Below are positions 1-8,162 of a DNA stretch of 64,000 bases, piece after piece. This stretch comes from an uncultured Prevotellaceae bacterium. GTDB lineage: Bacteria > Bacteroidota > Bacteroidia > Bacteroidales > Bacteroidaceae. The translations under genes and the position numbers were made by a program. Positions within the stretch are counted from its first letter, which is position 1. Every line of letters starts with the position of its first letter. The stretch covers positions 32,862-96,861 of the forward strand of contig CACZVN010000005.1 in NCBI GenBank assembly GCA_902784615.1, in the 5' to 3' direction. Under the pieces are notes generated by a model. The model saw only the letters and a list, made by a program, of their open reading frames with translations. It did no database searches and was not told the DNA's origin.

Positions 1-520
1 GACAGTTGACGCAACCCTCGAACTGTGTGTTCTCAATCAACGCACGCTCGTCGAACGAGGAGAGGTCGCGCTCATAGATACCCATCTTACTCCATACCTC
101 GTAGCCGGGCTCGATCAGACGGTAGCAGATACCGTAGTCGATGCTGTCAGGGCTCACGTAGATGGAGAAGTATTTGTAAGTGTGCCAACCGTCTTCATAC
201 TTGGCCGAAACGGTCACGCTGAGCGAGTCGCCGCTGTTCTGACTGAGCAGGGTATGCCACTGGTCAAGGTCGAAATCAACCGATTCCTCGCCCTGGCCGT
301 GGAGGCTGTGCCCGTGACGGTCGGTTATGACGGCATCAATCAGCAATGCCTGCTCATCCGCCATGTTAAAGCAGAGAGGAGCGATGTTCACGGGTATGGT
401 GACACCGAGGTAGTCAGGATAGATACGGGGCTGGGCCGCCTCCTGCCTTGCATCACTGACAGTTTCCGTACAGGCAGTGAACAGCAGAAGGGAAAGGAGG
501 GTATATAGAATCTTTTCCAT
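1..520 (-). CDS. Partial PD40/CXXCH lipoprotein (N-terminal part only)
   Basis: The start is at 520 and the gene leaves the window at base 1, so about 173 residues are visible. It begins with a lipoprotein signal (MEKILYTLLSLLLFTAC, Cys17), so the product is probably anchored in a membrane. The rest is clearly a paralogue of the complete protein at 2062-3573: both carry a Y-P/D-Y-x-x-V-T-[IV]-P-x-N-I-A-P-L block early on, then YRLIEP and an E-F/G-x-C-[VI]-N-C stretch. Here the sequence is cut just after FEGCVNC, where the paralogue continues with His to make a CXXCH motif. It starts 12 bp after the DUF6057-type gene at 533-2065 and is presumably co-transcribed with it. Function is unknown; by family analogy the missing C-terminal part should be a WD40-like propeller. 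Confidence 0.8.
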   Translation of the reverse strand, partial: MEKILYTLLSLLLFTACTETVSDARQEAAQPRIYPDYLGVTIPVNIAPLCFNMADEQALLIDAVITDRHGHSLHGQGEESVDFDLDQWHTLLSQNSGDSLSVTVSAKYEDGWHTYKYFSIYVSPDSIDYGICYRLIEPGYEVWSKMGIYERDLSSFDERALIENTQFEGCVNC

Positions 521-532
521 TTTTCTTCACTA

Positions 533-2065
533 TTAGTTCTTGGCTCCCTGGAGGCGGAGCAGTAACTTGGCATAACTTTCGCGGTCGCCCGTCAGCATAT
601 AGTAAGCCCTCAGATAATCTAAGGCCAGGCGGTTGTCGGTATTGCTGAAGAAGAGACTTTCCAGCATCTCGGGCGTCACATGATCGCTGAAATAGAAGTC
701 CTCATCGTAGGCACACTGGCGCAGACGTCCGTATTCAGGATGCTGGGCTATCGCCTTTTCATCACCTAACAGCGATAGTGTTTCGTTGGCCCAGTCACGG
801 TAGAAGAGGGTCTTCTGTAATGCCGTGAGATATTTGCGGGCCACTTCGTAACTGCCGATAATCAGGTTGGTCTGTGTCAGCCGTTTGTAGCAGCGGGCAC
901 TTTTCTGGAAGTCAAGGATCGCCTCCTGTGCTTCGAAGACCGTTCGCTGGGCGACATGGATCATTCCCAACTGATAGAAAGCCTCGGCTGTAGGCATCGG
1001 ACTGGTTGCATCACTTTGGACATCGGGTAATAGACCGGCGATACCGTTCTGGTTATAGTCGAACAGGTGATCGACGAGCATGCCGTGCATCGCCAGGGCG
1101 AGATTCTGTACCGTGACACCGATTTGGTTGTTGGGCTTCTCGGCATTGACGGCCTCAAGGATGCGGTTCCATTGCTGGTGGCAGGCCATGAAGTCGTACT
1201 GCATCACCTTCTCTGCCTTGAAATTGCTGTTCTTCCAGACGATTCCACCCATACAGACGGCCACCAGCACAAAGGAACAAAGCGTCACCATATAACCGTT
1301 CGAGGCCTTGGCCCACTTCTGGCAGAAACGGACGATGAGTGTAAGGACGAAGACGAACAGGGCCGCAGACCATAGCAGCAATGGAACTGTTGTCGGGTAG
1401 CGATGGTAATGGATGCCAGTCCACAGACGGTCGGCAGGAACCGGGACATAAGATGGCAGTATGGCGAGCATGATGGCTAAAAGAACGAACACGCCGTAAT
1501 ACCATGCAGCGCGTTTGGGACTTGGAGCCAGCATGAGAAAGAACAATACACAGACGGGACCTACCATCCAGTAGAGCACGGGGATAGCGACAAAGAGCAA
1601 GATGCGTCGAGCCCAACCATTGGGTATCTCATCAAATAGCCTTGTAGCGTGCAGCGTGAGCAGGACAGCCCAGACACCACCTAGCAGCGCATGCTCGTCA
1701 AGCAGGAAGAGCCAGAGCAGGAACGAAGGTACAAAACTCAGACCATAAAACCACACCCCGCTCGGTTTTGCCGCTTGGCTTGTCCGAGAATGGACCAGTC
1801 GGAGTGTCTGGAGTTGTATTGCCGAGAGCAGCAGTGCTATGATCAGTGCTCCCACCCAGGCATAGAGGAAAAACTGCGTACAGAAGCGTCCCAGCAGGTC
1901 GGCTATGCCACCAGGCAGCCTGACAATATCCCACGCGTAGGTGCTGTCGAAGAGGAACAACTGATACTGCTCCTGATAATGCAGATGGTGCGGATAGGCT
2001 AGTCCGAAGAAGAGTAGCACAGCCACACCGAAAAGGAGCGTGCAGATATATTGTACCTTCTTCAT
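533..2065 (-). CDS. Polytopic membrane protein, DUF6057-like (copy B)
   Basis: A 510-residue protein with a first membrane segment right at the N-terminus (IC-TLLFGVAVLLFFGLAY) and roughly eight to ten hydrophobic segments through about residue 270. A soluble C-terminal half follows that looks helical and TPR-like (repeated A-x-x-Y-x-x-L-x-x-L patterns, ending in a YAKLLLRLQ helix). It is a diverged paralogue of the protein at 3581-5353: same order of parts and the same YNYG/YNQNG and AQ-x-A-I-x-x-F-like helices. Its ATG overlaps the stop of the upstream lipoprotein gene (ATGA overlap at 2062-2065), so translation is probably coupled. I recognise it as DUF6057-like only by architecture; no biochemical role is known to me. 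Confidence 0.7.
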   Translation of the reverse strand: MKKVQYICTLLFGVAVLLFFGLAYPHHLHYQEQYQLFLFDSTYAWDIVRLPGGIADLLGRFCTQFFLYAWVGALIIALLLSAIQLQTLRLVHSRTSQAAKPSGVWFYGLSFVPSFLLWLFLLDEHALLGGVWAVLLTLHATRLFDEIPNGWARRILLFVAIPVLYWMVGPVCVLFFLMLAPSPKRAAWYYGVFVLLAIMLAILPSYVPVPADRLWTGIHYHRYPTTVPLLLWSAALFVFVLTLIVRFCQKWAKASNGYMVTLCSFVLVAVCMGGIVWKNSNFKAEKVMQYDFMACHQQWNRILEAVNAEKPNNQIGVTVQNLALAMHGMLVDHLFDYNQNGIAGLLPDVQSDATSPMPTAEAFYQLGMIHVAQRTVFEAQEAILDFQKSARCYKRLTQTNLIIGSYEVARKYLTALQKTLFYRDWANETLSLLGDEKAIAQHPEYGRLRQCAYDEDFYFSDHVTPEMLESLFFSNTDNRLALDYLRAYYMLTGDRESYAKLLLRLQGAKN

Positions 2066-3573
2066 TCGAATACCTTTGCGAACTCAGCGACGCTGATCCT
2101 GACAGGCTCAACCATGAACTCCGGACGGTTGTAGCTCTTCAGGAGGGTGATATGCCGTTCGGGATCTTCCTGCGGTAATAGGAAGGCTTTCCCGACTTTC
2201 CCGTTGTTGAAATAGGCGAAATAGACACGGCTGTAGTTGTCATCGTCACGACGGCTGGCCAACATGATCCAATGTCCGTTACTCGACCAAGAGGGATAAC
2301 TGTCAGAATAGCCGTCACTATTGACGGAGGTGAGATCAATGGGCGAAGTGTTTTCTGCGTTGAGGGCAGTGCCGGTATATTGTTCCATCGGGATACAAAC
2401 GATGTCGCCATCATGGTGCCTGCTATGGAAGCAGCCATACTGCCCTATGGCAAACAGCAGGTAGCGTCCGTCGGGGCTGATGCGTGGCAAGGTAACGCTC
2501 TTGTCATCCGAAGCGGCGTCATAGACCAATTCCTCCTCACCGAAACCATGCGTTGCCAGATCAAACGAACGGCGATAGAGGTTGTACTGGATTTTCGGGT
2601 AGGTGGTCCTGATATCCTTGTCGCGCATCTCTTCAGGAAGTGGAACAGATTTACCGTAATAGAGGTATTTGCCATCGGGCGACCAGGTAGGATAAATCTC
2701 CAGAAGGGTGGAATCGTTCGAGACGATGCTCACCGAGTCGGCCTCTACATCATAGAGAATCATGTCGCTGGCAAGATCATAGACCTCAATCTTATTGGGA
2801 TTGGACGTGTGGAATGCCTGCCGCGTCAGGTTGGTTGAGAAGGCGATCAACTTGGCTGTCGGATGCCATGCGGGATACACACCGGAAGAGATGGTGTAGT
2901 CGCGCTTCAGATTGACCTTCGACACCTTGCCATCGTTCACAATAACAGTACCCGCATTGGCAAGACGCACGTGAAAGAGCATGTTGTCGGTCTTGTAGTT
3001 CTGATAACTGTGGCAGTTGATACACTGACCTATTCTGTTGTCATTCATGGTAATCTCGTTGTTGAAGATCTGTGACTCTTCGAACGTGGTGAGGTTACGT
3101 TGGGCAATCTCCATATAGGTCCATGCGACATACGAGGGCTCGATGAGGCGATACGACAGGTATTCGTCGATGGGTTCTTCGGCTATGTGTATCTCAAATG
3201 GGCTGAACGATAGCCATTTGCCTTCTTTCTGTCCCCAAACCTCTACTTTCAGGCTCTTGCCTTTCGAGGCATCGAGCATGGCGTGCCATTCCTCCTCGGG
3301 AATCTGAACCTTCACACCATGGCCGTATGTCTGCTGCTGGCCGTCGGGTGTGCTGATACGTGCCACGCACGCTTCGTACTGGTCCGCAGGAAGCATGAAG
3401 TTAAGCGGTGCAATATTGCAAGGCACCGTCACATTACAGTAATCGGGGAAGATGGCAGGCAGTCCCTTAGTCTCCTTGGATGAAGAGGGTACGGCGGGGT
3501 GATTCACACATGATGATACCAGCAGCACGGCCACAGCCAGAAGCTGGAAATAGGGGCGGATATATCTTTTCAT
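2062..3573 (-). CDS. PD40 (TolB-like) lipoprotein with c-type heme motif
   Basis: The frame is open further upstream, but the start at 3573 is chosen because it gives a proper lipoprotein signal (MKRYIRPYFQLLAVAVLLVSSC, Cys22) 7 bp after the preceding gene; 504 residues. Residues about 45-170 are a domain shared with the partial gene at 1-520. A CINCH motif at residues 184-188 fits covalent c-type heme attachment. From about 240 to 450 there are repeated YPxWSPDGKYLYY / LPRISPDGRYLLF / YPSWSSNGHWIML segments, typical of PD40 beta-propeller blades. Family knowledge: similar Bacteroidetes proteins are annotated as TolB-like or cytochrome-like, with no settled function. It sits between two DUF6057-type genes in a four-gene operon. 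Confidence 0.75.
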   Translation of the reverse strand: MKRYIRPYFQLLAVAVLLVSSCVNHPAVPSSSKETKGLPAIFPDYCNVTVPCNIAPLNFMLPADQYEACVARISTPDGQQQTYGHGVKVQIPEEEWHAMLDASKGKSLKVEVWGQKEGKWLSFSPFEIHIAEEPIDEYLSYRLIEPSYVAWTYMEIAQRNLTTFEESQIFNNEITMNDNRIGQCINCHSYQNYKTDNMLFHVRLANAGTVIVNDGKVSKVNLKRDYTISSGVYPAWHPTAKLIAFSTNLTRQAFHTSNPNKIEVYDLASDMILYDVEADSVSIVSNDSTLLEIYPTWSPDGKYLYYGKSVPLPEEMRDKDIRTTYPKIQYNLYRRSFDLATHGFGEEELVYDAASDDKSVTLPRISPDGRYLLFAIGQYGCFHSRHHDGDIVCIPMEQYTGTALNAENTSPIDLTSVNSDGYSDSYPSWSSNGHWIMLASRRDDDNYSRVYFAYFNNGKVGKAFLLPQEDPERHITLLKSYNRPEFMVEPVRISVAEFAKVFE

Positions 3574-3580
3574 CTTTTCC

Positions 3581-5353
3581 TTATGAATGAGTTTCGTTTC
3601 CAATCTTACCAGTATAATGAATGGGTTTCCTTCCGAAGATGTTGTACCACCAGTAGGTGTCTCCCCATTCTTCACGCATGTCTTCACCTACCTTCTCAAG
3701 GGTTGCACCAGGTTTTGCCACGCCTTCCAAGGCTACCCAGAACTGCTTATAGCGTTCGAAAATGGTTTGCTCGACAGGGATCATCATCCGCTTTTCTTCT
3801 GGGGCCTTATCCATATACAGGATATAAGCCTCCTGGGCATGCAAAGGAAACTCCTCGTTCATGTGCAACTTCACAAAATTGCGCAGCGCCGGCCAGAAAC
3901 GACGTGAGTCGCAACGTAACATGGCATAGAGCAATGCCTGTTCTGAGGCCACCTTACTGTCAGATTCATACCAAAGGCTGATGCCATTGACAAGATAGCT
4001 CTCACTGTCTTCTACACCAGTGATCTCATCGGGATAGCATTTTTGCAGTGCCTTGATATTTTCTGTGACAGGAGCCGGTTGCCAGTTGCTGTAAAATGGA
4101 CTTTGATGTAAGATGGTGGTATAGCGCTCTACCAGTTTCTTATCTCCTACAGCCAAGGCACAGCGGGTCAGCATCTTCAAGTAGAAGGGTGAGAACCCTG
4201 CCTGTATGGCATTTTCGAAACTCAGGCGGATGGCCTCATTCATCATGCCGTAGTTGTAATAGACCAGAGGTGATGCGATGTCCAAAAGGGAAGCATGAAC
4301 AGAATCAGGATTGTAGATATCTGCAGCGCTATTGCCCAGTTTGAACGAACGGCTGAGCAAGTTGCCTTCATTCATCAGGGCAAGATTCTTGAGAAAGATC
4401 ATGGTGCTGGTTGGCCTCTTGTTCTCTTCTGCCAACTGAAGGACTCCCTGCCAGTTGTCGTTGGAAGCATAGCGCACCATGCGCATTTCGTCGATGTAGT
4501 TCCGATCGTAGTACATCTGGGACGAAGTAAAGGCGATACCTGCAACAGTACATAACACTGGAACGAATGCCTTAGCCATATAACGGCTACACAGTGGAAT
4601 GAGCACGGAGACGGCACCAAGCACCAAGAACGGTATGGAGAGATGCTTGCTGGTGTCCATGGGCGTTTCGAAGCGGGGCAGTCCAGCGAGCACTACCTGG
4701 TCGAATCTCAGATGTGAATACAGTTGCGTATGCCAGATGCTGGCGGTGAAGAAGAGCAGGACAATGCCCAGAATCTCACGCCAGGTGAGTTTTTCGCTCA
4801 GCGCAAGGCATAGCACGAAAAGCAAGGCAAACCATCCTAACACCGGATAGATACAAACACCCAGCAGATACCAGACAAGATGCCATTTGCGTGGGATGCA
4901 GCGTGCTGCCCATAGGAGCAGCAGCATGGCGAGATAGCCTATCGATTGTGAGAACCAATAGCCTCTGACGGGGTAAACATAGATCCAATAGCCCAGATCG
5001 ACAATCGACGTGAGCAGACAAGCAACAGGCAAGAGCATCAGTGCAGAGGCACTTCCCTGTAACCGGAATGCTTTGGCACCCACACAGAAAATGAGGGTCC
5101 ATATAACCAACATGATCGCTGTACCTACACCAGGCTTGTAAAAAAACTGTGTGAGCCAGGCTCCCATATACTGCATCAGACCAAAGGGCTTCGACAGGAG
5201 GGCCTTGAAGAAGGGGGCTCCGAAGATGAATTCGGAACGGTCTTGTGCTGTAAAGAATACCTCTTGATTAATGTATAATATATATACGACAAACAAAATG
5301 AAAGCCAAGAGGCTTCCATAGAGGATGGCACCGGATGCTTTTGTTTTATTCAT
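3581..5353 (-). CDS. Polytopic membrane protein, DUF6057-like (copy A)
   Basis: First gene of the operon that runs leftwards. The start at 5353 (MNKTKASGAILYG) is chosen over an upstream in-frame ATG because a TACCTTTGC promoter box lies at 5376-5384, so a longer protein would start upstream of the transcript. About 590 residues: some ten hydrophobic segments fill the first 320 residues, with tryptophan- and tyrosine-rich loops. A soluble helical C-terminal half follows with repeat-like motifs (YYNYGMMNEAIRLSFENA, ALLYAMLRCDSRRFW). It is paralogous to the protein at 533-2065. Pairing of such a membrane protein with a CXXCH/PD40 lipoprotein occurs twice here, which suggests they work together in the envelope. 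Function unknown. Confidence 0.7.
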   Translation of the reverse strand: MNKTKASGAILYGSLLAFILFVVYILYINQEVFFTAQDRSEFIFGAPFFKALLSKPFGLMQYMGAWLTQFFYKPGVGTAIMLVIWTLIFCVGAKAFRLQGSASALMLLPVACLLTSIVDLGYWIYVYPVRGYWFSQSIGYLAMLLLLWAARCIPRKWHLVWYLLGVCIYPVLGWFALLFVLCLALSEKLTWREILGIVLLFFTASIWHTQLYSHLRFDQVVLAGLPRFETPMDTSKHLSIPFLVLGAVSVLIPLCSRYMAKAFVPVLCTVAGIAFTSSQMYYDRNYIDEMRMVRYASNDNWQGVLQLAEENKRPTSTMIFLKNLALMNEGNLLSRSFKLGNSAADIYNPDSVHASLLDIASPLVYYNYGMMNEAIRLSFENAIQAGFSPFYLKMLTRCALAVGDKKLVERYTTILHQSPFYSNWQPAPVTENIKALQKCYPDEITGVEDSESYLVNGISLWYESDSKVASEQALLYAMLRCDSRRFWPALRNFVKLHMNEEFPLHAQEAYILYMDKAPEEKRMMIPVEQTIFERYKQFWVALEGVAKPGATLEKVGEDMREEWGDTYWWYNIFGRKPIHYTGKIGNETHS

Positions 5354-5375
5354 ATTTGTTGTGCTTCTTTTCGCT

Positions 5376-5408
5376 GCAAAGGTAGTAACAATATTTAGAA
5401 TCCCCAAA
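5376..5408 (-). promoter_or_regulatory. Promoter of the DUF6057/lipoprotein operon
   Basis: On the minus strand the -7 box TATCC-type element reads TACCTTTGC (5384-5376) and a -33 TTTG lies at 5408-5405, 20 bp away. This is a full Bacteroidetes TTTG-N19-21-TANNTTTG promoter about 25 bp before the start at 5353. Confidence 0.8.
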
Positions 5409-5441
5409 CTTTTTCCTGAAAAACTTAATAACCACAAAAAA

Positions 5442-5470
5442 AGAGGGCATGTCATCATGACATGCCCTCT
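5442..5470 (-). terminator. Rho-independent terminator after the 11399-5495 operon
   Basis: A perfect 13-bp stem (AGAGGGCATGTCA and its complement) has a 3-base loop and is followed on the minus strand by a run of seven T. It ends the SusC/SusD/lipoprotein transcript and insulates it from the DUF6057 operon. Confidence 0.9.
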
Positions 5471-5494
5471 TGATCTTATACTGATAAGGAATGC

Positions 5495-6226
5495 TTATTC
5501 CTCATAGTAAACAGAGTTGAGCGTCATAGAGCCGCTGTAGAGCATGAGGTCGAGGTCACGGCCTTCACCACCCTTGGCACACTCAGTAGCCATAACATCG
5601 GTGATCTGAAGTTCGTTCACACCAGACACCCACTTCACGTGATCGTAATAGGTATTACTCCACCAACCGTTCATGACCTTCAGATCAAAGTCTTCAGTAA
5701 CATCTGATACGTCAAAGAGCAGAGTCTTCAGACCAAAGTAAACGTCATCGGGAATAGTGGGCAGATGTGCACCTTCAGTTGAGCTGAAACGCATAGCAGC
5801 AGCGTCCCATGCACCAGGTACGAAGGGTGCTTCCTCAGGTTTCGCAGGATCGCCATAGATATAGAATCTCTGGAGTGCGTCCGTGATTTCCTGACATGAT
5901 ACGGCGTAGTCAGCTGTAAGCTCTGTACCATCTGGACAAATAGCCGTCAAGGTAACGGTATGCTCACCCAGCTTCATCTTCTTCTTGGCATAGTTACCGA
6001 GGAGATCCTTGCCACCGATCGTCCACTTGGCATTGACTGGTGCTGAGGTCTGGCAGATAATGACATTACCATTCTGGCCACTGGCAGCCTTGTCAGTAGT
6101 GACAGTGGTCTTAGCTTTGAGCTCGTCCAGAGTGATGTGACCGCCATTGCTGATATCCTCATGAGTTGGATCGCAAGCAGCGAAAGCGCATACGGCTGCA
6201 ACAAGCAAAAATAATATCTTTTTCAT
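5495..6226 (-). CDS. Putative surface glycan-binding lipoprotein (SusE-position)
   Basis: A 243-residue lipoprotein (MKKILFLLVAAVCAFAAC, Cys18), last gene of the SusC/SusD unit, 19 bp after SusD and followed by a strong terminator. Residues about 50-115 look like an Ig/PKD-type module (SAPVNAKWTIGGK, LGEHTVTLTAICPDGTEL). The C-terminal 120 residues are rich in aromatic residues and Asp (FYIYGDPAKPEEAP, NGWWSNTYYDHVKW), as in jelly-roll binding modules. Position and architecture suggest an outer-membrane protein that holds the glycan for the adjacent transporter; I cannot assign a named family. Confidence 0.65.
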   Translation of the reverse strand: MKKILFLLVAAVCAFAACDPTHEDISNGGHITLDELKAKTTVTTDKAASGQNGNVIICQTSAPVNAKWTIGGKDLLGNYAKKKMKLGEHTVTLTAICPDGTELTADYAVSCQEITDALQRFYIYGDPAKPEEAPFVPGAWDAAAMRFSSTEGAHLPTIPDDVYFGLKTLLFDVSDVTEDFDLKVMNGWWSNTYYDHVKWVSGVNELQITDVMATECAKGGEGRDLDLMLYSGSMTLNSVYYEE

Positions 6227-6245
6227 ATTGTTTACTTATAAAAAA

Positions 6246-8147
6246 TTAATATATAACTTTATATGTCCACTCAGATGCAGGAGTATTCTCATCCCATCCA
6301 GCGTTCTGCGTCATCTTACCGTTCATCAGATTAATCTGATTCTGGGGCTTCGGCAAGAAACCGTTGGTGTCAGCGTAACGCTTAGACCAAGAACAGGTCA
6401 TGTGCTCCAAAGGAACCTTTGCATTGTGCTTACCATAGCAGGTAATCATCTTACCCCTCTGAGCCTGGAGAGCCTTGGCTGCCATAGAGCTTTCACCAGA
6501 GTTGATACCCGACCAGCGGCGCAAATCGTTGAAGCGAAGACCTTCCAATGCGAACTCCCAGCGACGCTCGTTCTGAACGTTTGTCAATGAGTATGGAGTC
6601 TCAGCAACACCAGCACGGCGCTGAACCTCGTTCATATAAGAAGCATCACCAGTAAGCTCGGTCAGCATCAGCAGCACGTCAGCATAACGCATCAGGTAGA
6701 AGTCCTCGAAGTGGTCACCCTGCTGGGGGTTGCCAAGTGCGCTGGTAGAATAGCCCTCACACTGCTCCCACCATGCATCGTTGTCACTGGCATTAGCCCA
6801 GAGATTAACCTCAGCGTATTTCTTACATGCATAGCCAGACTCCTCGTTGTCATCCTTCTCGTACGTATAGGCCTCAAGCTCATTGTCGAGGTCGATCATA
6901 GTAGCGAGTTTACGCTTATCTGCATTATCCCAATCGTCCCAGAGGTTGCATGAAGGAGTACCCTGACCCCAACCCTGGTTGAACGGATAAGTCTTGGTGC
7001 GCTTACCGTTATCATTGGTAGCACCGTTACGAAGACCCCAGAAACAAGAGAGGTAGTTTGAATACATACGCGGATTGCAATATGTACCACCGATGTTCCA
7101 GTTAGATGCGTTCATGAACTGAATCTGGAAGATTTCCTCGGTGTTACCGTTACCCATGCCAGGCTGGTCGAAGCAGTCTGCACGATCCATATCAGCGATG
7201 TAAGTATATTGTCTCTTACCTTCAGCTGCTAACGCTTCATCGTGAGCCTCATCCCAAAGGAAACTGTTAGAGTACTGCCAGAGTGAGCGGAAGTCCTTAC
7301 AGAGCGTGTAACCACCAGTAGCAACGATGTCCTTCAGGCCAGCAACAACATCAGCCTGTGAGAACGTACCACCAGAGCAACCCTCCTGTTCTACAAGATT
7401 GATGGCAGGAGCTGAACCAGTAGCAAGCTCCTTGACACCCTTATAGAAACCGGCCCAGAACATATAGGCACGTGCAATAAATGCCTCTGCTGCGAACTTG
7501 TCTGCATGACCAGAACCGTTGGCTCTTTGTCCGTCCATGAGACTCTTGGCAGAAACGAAGTCAGAGATAATCTGCGGATAGATAACTTCTTCAGCGCTCA
7601 CCTGCTCCTGCATCTCGTCCGTAATAACGGTAGAGGTAATCAGAGGTACATCACCATACAGTTGGGTAAGCAGCAGCGTGTAGAAACCACGCATGAAGAA
7701 TGCCTCACCGAGCAACTGATTGCGCTGAGTCTTCTGAGAGTCAGTCCAGGGTACATTATCAATAGTCTCAATCTGGTTGTTGGCACGTGAGATACCACCA
7801 TAGAGAAGGATGAAATTATGCTCATACTGATTAGCACTTCCTGTTGTGAAATGATGCAGTGATTTATTCACATTGTCCTGCAGACCACCACTTCCGTAGC
7901 AATCGTCAGACATGATGCACCACCAGTAGAAAGGATTATTACAAAGACCACTTCCGTCTCCGCCACCCAGCGTACTCATGATACTATAGGTAGCCGCATT
8001 CAACGCCTCAACATCTGCAGGCTTTCCGGGGAAAGTTGCTGAGGTCATCTCTGTAACACGCGGATCGGTGTCCAGCATGTCGTTACAGGATGTGAGCAAA
8101 GTTGCTGCTGATAAAACAGCTAACGATGATAAAATATATTTCTTCAT
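6246..8147 (-). CDS. SusD/RagB family glycan-binding lipoprotein
   Basis: A 633-residue lipoprotein (Cys21 in the LLTSCNDMLDTDPR context, the usual SusD N-terminus). SusD hallmarks are present: an early AATYSIMSTL helix, a GEAFFMRGFYTLLLTQLYGDVPL helix pair near residue 150, and a C-terminal ERRWEFALEGLRFNDLRRW segment. It forms the extracellular lid of the SusC channel encoded immediately upstream (15 bp gap). It is longer than SusD of the starch system because of insertions around residues 300-430. Substrate cannot be read from sequence; shared promoter architecture with the rest of the locus suggests a xylan-derived oligosaccharide. Confidence 0.92.
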   Translation of the reverse strand: MKKYILSSLAVLSAATLLTSCNDMLDTDPRVTEMTSATFPGKPADVEALNAATYSIMSTLGGGDGSGLCNNPFYWWCIMSDDCYGSGGLQDNVNKSLHHFTTGSANQYEHNFILLYGGISRANNQIETIDNVPWTDSQKTQRNQLLGEAFFMRGFYTLLLTQLYGDVPLITSTVITDEMQEQVSAEEVIYPQIISDFVSAKSLMDGQRANGSGHADKFAAEAFIARAYMFWAGFYKGVKELATGSAPAINLVEQEGCSGGTFSQADVVAGLKDIVATGGYTLCKDFRSLWQYSNSFLWDEAHDEALAAEGKRQYTYIADMDRADCFDQPGMGNGNTEEIFQIQFMNASNWNIGGTYCNPRMYSNYLSCFWGLRNGATNDNGKRTKTYPFNQGWGQGTPSCNLWDDWDNADKRKLATMIDLDNELEAYTYEKDDNEESGYACKKYAEVNLWANASDNDAWWEQCEGYSTSALGNPQQGDHFEDFYLMRYADVLLMLTELTGDASYMNEVQRRAGVAETPYSLTNVQNERRWEFALEGLRFNDLRRWSGINSGESSMAAKALQAQRGKMITCYGKHNAKVPLEHMTCSWSKRYADTNGFLPKPQNQINLMNGKMTQNAGWDENTPASEWTYKVIY

Positions 8148-8162
8148 AACTTATTTGTCGAA

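Noticed and set aside
3574-3687. Longer N-terminus of the PD40 lipoprotein gene
   Set aside because: It would overlap the upstream gene by over 100 bp and bury the lipoprotein signal.
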